From an uncultured Bacillaceae bacterium (lineage in GTDB: Bacteria > Bacillota > Bacilli > Bacillales > Pradoshiaceae): 11,278 bases of DNA. The DNA lies in contig CAJGCH010000077.1 in the NCBI GenBank assembly GCA_904501845.1, positions 1 to 11,278 on the forward strand. Reading direction: 5' to 3'. The notes below the pieces were generated by a model. The model made no database searches. It was not told the origin of the DNA and saw only the letters and a program-made list of their open reading frames with translations. This document shows, in pieces, positions 1 to 5,919 of this stretch; the stretch's first letter is position 1; every line of letters begins with the position of its first letter. The translations under genes and the position numbers were made by a program.

Positions 1-218
1 GGTCTCAATAAATCTTCCTTATATTCATCGAGTCGGAAGATAGAAGGGGTAGCCGACCGAATATCGACATCACATAATAAACCGACAAGGTTCTTATCAT
101 CATCAATAATCGCAATGTGCCGGATTTTCTTCTCTTTAACGGTCTCGATGGCTTGTTCGATGGTGGCGTCCTCTGGGAGTGTAATAACATCTTTAATCAT
201 GATATCCTCAATAATCAT
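1..218 (-). CDS. acuB: AcuB, CBS-domain acetoin utilisation protein (3' end outside window)
   Basis: Reading from 218 leftwards, the first 72 codons give a protein starting MIIEDIMIKDVITLPEDAT, followed by a KIRHIAIIDDDKNLVGLL stretch and SATPSIFRLDE. This matches the N-terminal CBS domain of Bacillus AcuB as I remember it. CBS domains bind adenosyl nucleotides and usually act as regulatory modules; the exact role of AcuB in acetoin/acetate use is poorly known. A strong GAGGAGGT ribosome binding site lies about 7 bp before the ATG. The gene begins 27 bp after the acuA stop on the same strand, so the two are almost certainly one operon, with acuC (an AcuC-type deacetylase) expected just outside the window. 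The C-terminal part (second CBS and ACT-like region in the family) is not visible. Confidence 0.9.
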   Translation of the reverse strand, partial: MIIEDIMIKDVITLPEDATIEQAIETVKEKKIRHIAIIDDDKNLVGLLCDVDIRSATPSIFRLDEYKEDLLR

Positions 219-245
219 AGTGCTGACCTCCTCATTAAAGATGAT

Positions 246-878
246 CTAGTACATATACCGGTTCATGAATCTCAGTTGGTCAAATCTTTGGATGCTTTCA
301 TTGCTTACATTCTTGCCGATGCGGGCCATTAAGCAGTTCGCTGGGTGGGAGCATATCTCCGGGTCGTCTGTTGCATACCATTCAAGACCTCCAGCACTCA
401 TCATGCGCTCCATCATTTTGCGGTAATCCCAAACATTCAGCCCGCTTCCCTTCAAATCCCAATGCCAATAATATTCTGTTGTAATGATAATGTAGTTCTC
501 CATGAAATCATCCATCATGGCAACTTGAAGCAAATTCTTTCCGACTGAAGCGCCGCGATATTCTCGAATCACTTCAATGGCACCTAGCTCGAGCAAATCT
601 TCCATCTTGCCTTCAGACCATCTTTCAAGCGGGTCTGGATAAAGATAGGTCACATATCCGACAATGGTATCTTCTTCTCTTGCTATGATAATCCGGCCTT
701 CTGGCAGGTCACTGATTTGAATTAACGCCTTATGCTGCTTTTCAGGTATGCGAAAAGCGACAAGTCCTTCGTGGAATTTCAGCTCTTTTAATGTGTCTTT
801 TGTTACTGGGCCTTCAATGGTGAGCGGCCCGCGCGGGGTCTCTATCATTCTCTTGTAATACGTTTTTTTGTGTTCCAT
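246..878 (-). CDS. acuA: AcuA, GNAT protein acetyltransferase acting on acetyl-CoA synthetase
   Basis: The 210-residue product has the same length as B. subtilis AcuA and is strongly similar along its whole length as I recall that sequence (for example YPDPLERWSEG at 80-90, TTEYYWHWDLK at 133-143, SHPANCLMARIGK at 177-189). The GNAT acetyl-CoA-binding loop is seen at RGASVGKNLL (108-117). In B. subtilis AcuA acetylates the catalytic C-terminal lysine of AcsA and switches it off, and AcuC removes the acetyl group. The ATG at 878 has AGGTGG about 8 bp upstream; an ATG 3 bp upstream is out of frame. The gene is divergent from acsA, its substrate, across a 305-bp control region, and is followed by acuB. 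The conserved order makes the assignment secure. Confidence 0.95.
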   Translation of the reverse strand: MEHKKTYYKRMIETPRGPLTIEGPVTKDTLKELKFHEGLVAFRIPEKQHKALIQISDLPEGRIIIAREEDTIVGYVTYLYPDPLERWSEGKMEDLLELGAIEVIREYRGASVGKNLLQVAMMDDFMENYIIITTEYYWHWDLKGSGLNVWDYRKMMERMMSAGGLEWYATDDPEICSHPANCLMARIGKNVSNESIQRFDQLRFMNRYMY

Positions 879-899
879 TCATACACCACCTAGGTCACT

Positions 900-913
900 T
901 AATAACGTTATTA
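900..913. promoter_or_regulatory. Perfect palindrome TAATAACGTTATTA, cre-like operator candidate for acuA
   Basis: This 14-bp sequence is a perfect inverted repeat and overlaps the acuA -10 box and predicted start point. Aligned to the CcpA site consensus WTGNNARCGNWWWCAW it keeps the central ARCGNWWW part and misses only the symmetric G and C near the ends. acuABC is CcpA-repressed in B. subtilis, so a weak cre is the most likely reading; another dimeric repressor cannot be excluded. Confidence 0.5.
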
Positions 914-915
914 TA
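910..915 (-). promoter_or_regulatory. -10 element of the acuA promoter
   Basis: On the minus strand the sequence TATAAT occurs 32 bp before the acuA ATG, with TG directly in front of it. No good -35 is visible at 16-18 bp; the nearest candidate is TTCAGG at 19 bp. The expected transcription start is near 902, which gives a short leader of about 24 nt containing the AGGTGG ribosome binding site. Confidence 0.55.
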
Positions 916-993
916 CAGCACTTTAAAGATTGCTCCTGAATCTGGATATGAACATTTTTCGTCGAAGGGACGTTTGTGAAGATACCCAGATGA

Positions 994-1008
994 TGTAAAG
1001 CGCTTACA
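994..1008. promoter_or_regulatory. Near-palindrome TGTAAAGCGCTTACA, cre-like with one extra base
   Basis: The two arms TGTAA and TTACA flank a GCGC core, but the left arm has one extra A, so the site is 15 bp rather than the usual 14 bp of TGNAARCGNTTNCA. It lies about 90 bp upstream of the acuA start point and about 150 bp upstream of the acsA start point. It may be an accessory CcpA site or a decayed one. Confidence 0.4.
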
Positions 1009-1116
1009 AGATGAAATGGAGCTAGTCCCTGCTTCGCTAATGGCTCACTTATGAAGGATTTAATCTATTCATAAGGATTGTAACATATTTACATAAGTTA
1101 TCAAATATTTAAAAAA

Positions 1117-1145
1117 TTGAGATAATATGGATTTTATACTATACT
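1117..1145 (+). promoter_or_regulatory. Sigma-A type promoter of acsA
   Basis: TTGAGA (1117-1122) and TATACT (1140-1145) are separated by exactly 17 bp, each one base off the vegetative consensus. The expected start point is near 1152, leaving a leader of about 32 nt that ends with the AAGGGGG ribosome binding site in front of the acsA ATG. Confidence 0.75.
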
Positions 1146-1183
1146 AGGAATATCTTTACAATTGATTAAGGGGGTAATGGAAA

Positions 1184-2902
1184 ATGAAACTGGAAGCGCT
1201 TTCTGTCGAAAAAGGTCAATATAATTTAGCTAATTATGATGAGACCTATCGCAATTTTGATTGGACGGAGGTTGAAAAAGAATTTTCTTGGCATGAAACA
1301 GGGAAGCTAAATGCTGCGTACGAAACAATCGATCGGCATGTGGAGACCTTCCGGCGCAATAAGGTGGCACTCTATTATAAAGACCCTAACCGTTATGAGA
1401 AATATACATTCAGTGAAATGAAAGATTTGTCCAATCAGGCTGGTAACGTGCTCAAGGAATATGGACATGTATCAAAAGGGGACCGGGTATTCATCTTCAT
1501 GCCTAGAACTCCAGAGCTGTATTTTGTTGCATTAGGAGCTATAAAGCTTGGCGCTATTATCGGACCTCTTTTTGAAGCCTTTATGGAGGGTGCTGTGAAG
1601 GACAGACTGGCTGACAGTGAGGCGAGTGTTATTGTGACAACGCCAGAGCTTGCGGGGAGGATACCTGCCGATGACCTGCCTAACCTAAAGCATATTTTTA
1701 TTGTTGGCAGCGAAATAGAGGAGAAGGGCAAATACATTGATTTCCTAAGCAAATTCAGGAATGCCTCAAAAGAGCTGGAGATTGAATGGGTAGACAGGGA
1801 GGATGGATTGATCCTTCATTATACGTCTGGTTCCACAGGCAAACCAAAAGGAGTTCTCCATGCCCATAATGCGATGATTCAGCATTTGCAGACAGGCAAA
1901 TGGGTGTTGGATTTAAACGAAGAGGATGTCTACTGGTGTACAGCTGATCCAGGCTGGGTGACGGGAACTGCCTATGGAATCTTTGCGCCATGGCTTAATG
2001 GTGCATCATCGGTTGTCACAGGCGGAAGATTCTCGCCAGAAGCATGGTATGAAACAATTGAGGAATTTCACGTCAGTGTATGGTACAGCGCGCCAACTGC
2101 TTTTCGTATGCTGATGGGTGCGGGAGATGAGGTAGTAAGGAAATATAATCTCTCAAGCCTGCGCCATGTCTTGAGCGTTGGCGAGCCCCTCAATCCAGAG
2201 GTCATTAAATGGGGACAAAAGGTCTTTAACAAACGCATCCATGATACGTGGTGGATGACAGAGACGGGCGCCCAGCTCATTTGTAATTACCCGTGCATGG
2301 AAATCAAGCCTGGCTCAATGGGGAAACCGATTCCAGGCGTTGTAGCTGCAATCGTTGACGACCAAGGCAATGAGCTTCCGCCATACCGCATGGGGAATCT
2401 AGCAATTAAGAAGGGCTGGCCGTCCATGATGCGCCAGATTTGGAATAACCAGCAGAAGTATGAATCCTACTTCATGCCGTCGGGCTGGTATGTCTCAGGG
2501 GATTCTGCCTATATGGATGAGGATGGATACTTTTGGTTCCAGGGAAGAATCGATGATGTCATCATGACATCAGGCGAACGTGTAGGACCGTTTGAAGTGG
2601 AATCCAAGCTGGTAGAGCATCCAGCCGTGGCGGAGGCAGGCGTCATCGGCAAGCCTGATCCGGTTCGGGGAGAAATCATTAAGGCGTTTATCGCTTTAAG
2701 GGCAGGCTATGAGCCATCCGATGAACTGATTGAAGAAATCCGCCAGTTCGTGAAGCAGGGCTTAGCGGCTCATGCTGCTCCGCGTGAAATTGAATTTAAA
2801 GAAAAGCTTCCAAAGACAAGAAGCGGCAAGATCATGCGCCGTGTCCTGAAAGCGTGGGAGCTCGAATTGCCGACAGGTGATTTATCGACCATGGAAGATT
2901 GA
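1184..2902 (+). CDS. acsA: Acetyl-CoA synthetase (AMP-forming acetate-CoA ligase)
   Basis: The 572-residue product has the same length as B. subtilis AcsA and begins with a nearly identical N-terminus (MKLEAL). It activates acetate with ATP to acetyl-AMP and then transfers the acetyl group to CoA in the cytoplasm. Visible adenylate-forming enzyme motifs are the phosphate loop YTSGSTGKPKG (213-223), DTWWMTETG (354-362), the YVSGD segment (436-440), the hinge GRIDD (454-458) and the C-terminal PKTRSGK (543-549), whose K549 is the catalytic lysine and the known AcuA acetylation target in B. subtilis. The ATG at 1184 has AAGGGGG 9 bp upstream; an ATG at 1177 is out of frame. The gene is monocistronic, ends at a strong terminator, and probably answers to CcpA through a site in its first codons. 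Confidence 0.96.
   Translation: MKLEALSVEKGQYNLANYDETYRNFDWTEVEKEFSWHETGKLNAAYETIDRHVETFRRNKVALYYKDPNRYEKYTFSEMKDLSNQAGNVLKEYGHVSKGDRVFIFMPRTPELYFVALGAIKLGAIIGPLFEAFMEGAVKDRLADSEASVIVTTPELAGRIPADDLPNLKHIFIVGSEIEEKGKYIDFLSKFRNASKELEIEWVDREDGLILHYTSGSTGKPKGVLHAHNAMIQHLQTGKWVLDLNEEDVYWCTADPGWVTGTAYGIFAPWLNGASSVVTGGRFSPEAWYETIEEFHVSVWYSAPTAFRMLMGAGDEVVRKYNLSSLRHVLSVGEPLNPEVIKWGQKVFNKRIHDTWWMTETGAQLICNYPCMEIKPGSMGKPIPGVVAAIVDDQGNELPPYRMGNLAIKKGWPSMMRQIWNNQQKYESYFMPSGWYVSGDSAYMDEDGYFWFQGRIDDVIMTSGERVGPFEVESKLVEHPAVAEAGVIGKPDPVRGEIIKAFIALRAGYEPSDELIEEIRQFVKQGLAAHAAPREIEFKEKLPKTRSGKIMRRVLKAWELELPTGDLSTMED
1191..1204 (+). promoter_or_regulatory. Intragenic cre site in the first codons of acsA
   Basis: TGGAAGCGCTTTCT matches the CcpA site core TGNAARCGNTTNCA at 13 of 14 positions (last base T instead of A). 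It spans codons 3-7 of acsA and is centred about 46 bp downstream of the predicted start point, a usual place for CcpA roadblock repression. acsA is CcpA-repressed in B. subtilis, where I recall a downstream cre as well. Confidence 0.7.
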
Positions 2903-2910
2903 TCGTTCAA

Positions 2911-2947
2911 ATAAAACCGGCCCCCTAATAGGATAGGCCGGTTTTAT
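2911..2947. terminator. Bidirectional terminator between acsA and the PepSY gene
   Basis: A perfect 12-bp stem, ATAAAACCGGCC (2911-2922) with GGCCGGTTTTAT (2936-2947), encloses a 13-nt loop. The A/T ends of the stem supply the U-tract in either direction. It lies 8 bp after the acsA stop and 10 bp after the stop of the convergent gene. Confidence 0.85.
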
Positions 2948-2957
2948 CATGTCTTAT

Positions 2958-3305
2958 TCAGTCTTCGATTTCAATGGTTCCAGTACGGGCGTTGATGGTC
3001 ACTTCTTGAAGGAGGTTATCAGCTGTTTTTACTTCAACTTCATATTCATATTCCGATTCGGTCGGGTTATCCTCGATTTCAAGCTGTTTTGTAATTGTTA
3101 AAACTTCTCCATCCACATGGGATAAGGCGATTTCCTTTGCCTGGTTTTCTTTATAGTTGTCATGTTGGTTGGCATAATAATAGCCCAAGCCGTAAAATCC
3201 GCCAATGAGAATGAGGCCAAGCGCCAGAATAGAGCTTACAGTAATGGTGATAGCCTTCTTCTTGCCTTTAATTTTTTCCTGCATCATTTTGATTGTTTCC
3301 TTCAT
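2958..3305 (-). CDS. Small membrane-anchored PepSY-domain protein
   Basis: The product has 115 residues. Residues 1-17 are rich in lysine (cytoplasmic side), 18-44 form one hydrophobic membrane segment ending in GYYYA, and 53-113 form one PepSY domain (KEIALSHVDGEV ... YEYEVEVKTADNLLQEVTINARTGTI) that should face the outside. PepSY domains are found in peptidase propeptides and in membrane proteins and often act as inhibitory or sensing modules; the function here is unknown. The ATG has GGAGGT about 8 bp upstream. The gene is divergent from a two-component system across a region with matching regulator boxes, so it is probably a target of that system and may feed back on the kinase. The arrangement recalls B. 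subtilis ykoGHI, where a PepSY protein also lies next to a two-component pair, but I cannot prove orthology. Confidence 0.8.
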   Translation of the reverse strand: MKETIKMMQEKIKGKKKAITITVSSILALGLILIGGFYGLGYYYANQHDNYKENQAKEIALSHVDGEVLTITKQLEIEDNPTESEYEYEVEVKTADNLLQEVTINARTGTIEIED

Positions 3306-3378
3306 GTCCTTTTACCTCCGTTTTTTTTGATAGTTAGATGGTTTTGTATGAAAATGGGGTATCCTTATGCATAGCTTT

Positions 3379-3435
3379 CTAAACTCCGAAAGTATCATGA
3401 GGATTCGCCTGACTGAAAAGATTCATTGTGTTCAT
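3379..3435 (-). CDS. Candidate 18-residue leader peptide upstream of the PepSY gene
   Basis: The open frame reads MNTMNLFSQANPHDTFGV and stops with TAG, 73 bp before the PepSY gene start on the same strand. Support comes from an excellent ribosome binding site, AAGGAGG (3444-3450), at 8 bp spacing, and from a -10 element TATGAT at 3458-3463 that would start the transcript just upstream. The peptide has no clear membrane segment or signal. It may be a translated small protein, a regulatory leader peptide, or chance. An in-frame upstream ATG at 3453 would give 24 residues but overlaps the Shine-Dalgarno sequence, so the shorter form is preferred. No homologue is recognised. Confidence 0.4.
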   Translation of the reverse strand: MNTMNLFSQANPHDTFGV

Positions 3436-3443
3436 CTTCTCTT

Positions 3444-3450
3444 CCTCCTT
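3444..3450 (-). promoter_or_regulatory. Strong ribosome binding site not followed by an annotated-size gene
   Basis: AAGGAGG on the minus strand is followed after 8 nt by ATG at 3435. It is closer to the ideal anti-16S complement than the site of the PepSY gene downstream (GGAGGT), which argues that the short frame is translated. Confidence 0.5.
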
Positions 3451-3457
3451 CATCACT

Positions 3458-3490
3458 ATCATAAACGGCAAAGATTAAAGGAAGATTAAG
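3458..3490 (-). promoter_or_regulatory. Regulator box plus -10 for the PepSY transcript
   Basis: On the minus strand, CTTAAT-N5-TTTAAT (3490 down to 3474) forms a direct repeat with 11-bp period, followed after exactly 10 bp by TATGAT (3463-3458). Such tandem hexamers are typical for OmpR-family regulators, and this one resembles the PmrA/QseB-type box. The box takes the place of a -35 element, which fits an activated promoter. The start point would be near 3451. Confidence 0.6.
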
Positions 3491-3535
3491 AGCGTAAAAA
3501 AATGTCCGTGTTATGCTTTTACATTGATATATGCT

Positions 3536-3568
3536 TTTCATTTAATCTTAATGTAGCAATGATATGAT
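3536..3568 (+). promoter_or_regulatory. Regulator box plus -10 for the two-component operon
   Basis: TTTCAT-N5-CTTAAT (3536-3552) is followed after exactly 10 bp by TATGAT (3563-3568). This is the same geometry as the minus-strand promoter on the other side, with one mismatch in the first hexamer. There is no good -35. The expected start point is near 3575, 25 nt before the response regulator ATG. It suggests that the regulator activates its own operon. Confidence 0.6.
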
Positions 3569-3600
3569 GGAAGAAAGGAATTGACTAAGGGGGTCTTATA

Positions 3601-4275
3601 ATGAGGATTCTCATTGTAGAAGATGAACGAGATCTTCAGCAAGTACTGGTGAAGAGACTGATATCGGAGCATTACAGTGTGGATGCAGTTGATAATGGCG
3701 CCGATGCACTGCATTATATAAGTTTGGCGGATTATGATTGTGTCATCTTGGATATCATGATTCCAAAAATCAATGGCCTTGAGGTCTTAAAAACGATTCG
3801 ATCACAAGGCAATGTCATGCCGGTCCTCCTGCTCACGGCAAAGGATGCCATTGAAGACAGGGTAATGGGTCTAGATAGCGGAGCGGATGATTATTTAGTG
3901 AAGCCTTTCGCATTTGATGAACTTTTAGCGAGAATTCGTGTATTGACAAGAAGGCAATTTGGCGGCTCTTCCAATACCTTTCAGGTAGAGGATTTGACGG
4001 TTGATTGCAATGCCCGCACCGTCATGCGCGGTGATAGGGAGATTGAACTGTCAAGCAAGGAGTTCGCCATATTAGAATACTTGATCCGCAATAAAGGAAT
4101 CGTTCTTTCACGCGAGAAGATCGAGCAGCATGTATGGAATTATGATTATGAGGGCGGGTCTAATATTATCGATGTTTATATCCGCTATCTGCGCAAAAAA
4201 ATCGACAGCGGGCATGAACTGAAGCTGATTCAGACCGTCCGCGGCGCTGGTTATGTATTGAGAGGGCAATCATGA
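3601..4275 (+). CDS. OmpR/PhoB-family response regulator
   Basis: The 224-residue product has a receiver domain (1-115) with the acidic pair E7 D8, phospho-acceptor D51 in VILDIMIP, T79 in LLLTAKD and K101 in VKPF. A winged-helix DNA-binding domain (about 126-220) follows, with ELSSKEFAILEYLIRNKG and the C-terminal IQTVRGAGYVL typical of the OmpR family. All key residues are present. The ATG has AAGGGGG 7 bp upstream. The stop overlaps the kinase start by 4 bp (ATGA), so the two are translationally coupled. It probably binds the two YTTAAT-type boxes in the control region just upstream, activating itself and the divergent PepSY gene. The overall type is like B. subtilis YkoG or streptococcal CiaR; the signal and regulon are unknown. 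Confidence 0.93.
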   Translation: MRILIVEDERDLQQVLVKRLISEHYSVDAVDNGADALHYISLADYDCVILDIMIPKINGLEVLKTIRSQGNVMPVLLLTAKDAIEDRVMGLDSGADDYLVKPFAFDELLARIRVLTRRQFGGSSNTFQVEDLTVDCNARTVMRGDREIELSSKEFAILEYLIRNKGIVLSREKIEQHVWNYDYEGGSNIIDVYIRYLRKKIDSGHELKLIQTVRGAGYVLRGQS

Positions 4276-5639
4276 AGAGATTATCCATAAAGATGAAAGT
4301 GACCATTTGGTATACAGGACTCATTATCCTTATGTTAGGATTTGTGTTCACGTTTATTTGGCTATTCGCTGGACAGGCAGTCACGTACCAGGCGGAAAAA
4401 CAGGTAAAAAAAGCTGTGATTGAAAGCATGGAAGATATTTCGTTTCAAGATAGACATTTTAAACGTGATGATGATTTCGAATTCTATGAAGATGGGGTAA
4501 GCATCCTGATTTATAACGGGAATGGAACCTTGCTGGAGGGCAGTCTGCCATCAGGCTTCAATGATGAAGAGGCCGTATTTGCTCATGACCGTATTCGCAC
4601 GATCGTCAGCAAGCAAACCGAATGGATGGTTTATGATTATCAGCTTAACCATGATGGGCAGAATGTCTGGATGCGCGGTGTAATGGCCATCGACCCATTC
4701 GCGAAGACGATGAATATCATCTTTCTCATTGTACTCGTTTCCATACCAATCCTTGTCCTTTTGGCCGGCTTCGGGGGTTATTGGATTACGAAAAAGGCTT
4801 TTAAACCTATTGAAGAGATGAACCGTGCTGTCAATGAAATCAAGGATGGCAAGGACTTGTCGAAGCGAATCCGCTTATCTGGAGCTAAGGATGAAATTCA
4901 TGGGCTTGCGGAAACCTTTAATGGCATGTTTGAGAGGCTGGAAGCTTCTTTTGAAATTGAAAAGCAGTTCACTGCCGATGCTTCGCATGAATTGCGTACG
5001 CCCACTTCTGTCATCATTTCACACGCAGAATATGCACTCACCCAGCTCGATAAGCCGGCTGAAGTGAAGGAGGCGCTTCAGACAATCCTGAGGCAGTCGA
5101 CGAAGATGTCTGAGCTGATTAATCAATTATTGCAGCTGGCTAGGGCAAATCAGGAGAACGTCTCCATCACTTATGAGACTTTTGATATTAGTGAACTCGC
5201 TGAAATCGTCGCGGAAGAAATGAGAGAGATAGGGGAGGAGAGCGACATTTCCATTGAAACGGACATCGAGCCTAATTTGAAGGCAGAAGCCGACCAAACC
5301 TTGATGATGCGTTTGCTTATGAATTTAATGATGAATGGGATTGCCTACAATCAGGAGAATGGCTTTGTCAAAATCAAACTCTATGAAGAGAATAATCAAA
5401 TCATTGGGGAAGTATCGGATAATGGAATCGGCATCGAGAAGAAGGAACAGGAGAAAATTTGGGAGCGGTTCTACCGTGTTGATTCGGCGAGAACGAGCAC
5501 AAGAAACGGGAATACCGGGCTTGGGCTCTCGATGGCTAAATGGATCGTCGACATGCATCATGGGACCATTACCGTTAACAGTCAACTTGGGAAGGGAAGT
5601 TTATTTCAATTTAGGATACCAAAGAGGAGGAACGAGTGA
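4272..5639 (+). CDS. Membrane sensor histidine kinase paired with the response regulator
   Basis: The 455-residue product has membrane segments at about 11-34 and 147-171 that bracket an extracellular sensor region of roughly 110 residues, then a HAMP linker (about 172-225). The dimerisation domain holds the phospho-accepting H239 in SHELRTP (238-244). The ATPase domain shows the N box NLMMNGIAYN (351-360), G1 DNGIGI (383-388), the F box ERFYR (398-402) and G2 GNTGLGLS (413-420). It should phosphorylate the upstream regulator in response to an envelope signal. The sensor region is acidic near 65-73 (RDDDFEFYED), which could suit a cation or a cationic peptide, but that is inference. It overlaps the regulator gene by 4 bp and is followed by a terminator. 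The family resembles YkoH/CiaH/ArlS kinases. Confidence 0.92.
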   Translation: MKRLSIKMKVTIWYTGLIILMLGFVFTFIWLFAGQAVTYQAEKQVKKAVIESMEDISFQDRHFKRDDDFEFYEDGVSILIYNGNGTLLEGSLPSGFNDEEAVFAHDRIRTIVSKQTEWMVYDYQLNHDGQNVWMRGVMAIDPFAKTMNIIFLIVLVSIPILVLLAGFGGYWITKKAFKPIEEMNRAVNEIKDGKDLSKRIRLSGAKDEIHGLAETFNGMFERLEASFEIEKQFTADASHELRTPTSVIISHAEYALTQLDKPAEVKEALQTILRQSTKMSELINQLLQLARANQENVSITYETFDISELAEIVAEEMREIGEESDISIETDIEPNLKAEADQTLMMRLLMNLMMNGIAYNQENGFVKIKLYEENNQIIGEVSDNGIGIEKKEQEKIWERFYRVDSARTSTRNGNTGLGLSMAKWIVDMHHGTITVNSQLGKGSLFQFRIPKRRNE

Positions 5640-5684
5640 TACCGTATTACGCGGAGGAGTATTGAAGAACATCAACAGTTATTT

Positions 5685-5710
5685 GGGACATAATGAATGT
5701 CCCCTTTTTT
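5685..5710 (+). terminator. Intrinsic terminator of the two-component operon
   Basis: The stem GGGACAT (5685-5691) with ATGTCCC (5697-5703) encloses a 5-nt loop and is followed by C and six T. It lies 45 bp after the kinase stop. Confidence 0.88.
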
Positions 5711-5730
5711 ATATCCTGTAACTGATGACA

Positions 5731-5743
5731 TCTAATCATTAGA
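5731..5743. repeat. Perfect inverted repeat TCTAAT-C-ATTAGA
   Basis: Two 6-bp arms flank a single C. There is no T-tract, so it is not a terminator. It lies between the kinase terminator and the lipoprotein gene, 41 bp centre-to-centre from a second, different palindrome, and could be an operator half of a looped or cooperative site. Confidence 0.35.
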
Positions 5744-5769
5744 CACGCACGCATACACATCAACTTGAC

Positions 5770-5786
5770 CTCATAAATTTTATGAG
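5770..5786. promoter_or_regulatory. Perfect palindrome CTCATAAA-T-TTTATGAG before a TATAAT box
   Basis: Two 8-bp arms flank one central T. The repeat lies between TTGACC (5765-5770) and TATAAT (5793-5798). The 22-bp gap between those hexamers is too long for a normal promoter, but the palindrome covers the place where a -35 would lie for that TATAAT. It is a plausible operator for the lipoprotein gene; the regulator is unknown. Confidence 0.45.
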
Positions 5787-5792
5787 TGTTAT

Positions 5793-5798
5793 TATAAT
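5793..5798 (+). promoter_or_regulatory. Possible -10 element upstream of the lipoprotein gene
   Basis: TATAAT on the plus strand, about 137 bp before the lipoprotein start. No consensus -35 at 16-18 bp. The intervening leader (about 5805-5919) is AT-rich and shows no clear structure. Confidence 0.4.
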
Positions 5799-5919
5799 CC
5801 TGCTTAGCTAAATCTCATGGAACAATGGAAACCCCGGCACAACGGAAAATAAAAAAGAATCATATTAGCCATGCTTCAGGATTACTGGGAAATAAATTTC
5901 ACATCTATAAAATTAATAC

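Larger units (their letters stand above)
879..1183. promoter_or_regulatory. Shared divergent control region of acuAB and acsA
   Basis: No gene is seen in these 305 bases. The region carries an acuA promoter at its left end, an acsA promoter at its right end, a perfect 14-bp palindrome over the acuA start point (900-913) and a near-palindrome in the middle (994-1008). The part from about 1060 to 1160 is very AT-rich. The whole is best read as two back-to-back promoters under common carbon control. Confidence 0.75.

Noticed and set aside
3334..3372. Second short minus-strand frame MHKDTPFSYKTI before the PepSY gene
   Set aside because: The only Shine-Dalgarno-like stretch (GGAG) is about 11 nt away from the ATG and there is no other support.
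5335..5721. Open frame overlapping the 3' end of the kinase gene
   Set aside because: It is out of frame within the ATPase domain, has no ribosome binding site, and crosses the kinase terminator.
5765..5798. TTGACC and TATAAT as a normal promoter
   Set aside because: The spacing is 22 bp, well beyond the usual 16-18 bp; only the -10 is kept as a candidate.
5817..5852. Frame of 11 codons starting at ATG in the gap before the lipoprotein gene
   Set aside because: It has no ribosome binding site and is of a length expected by chance.
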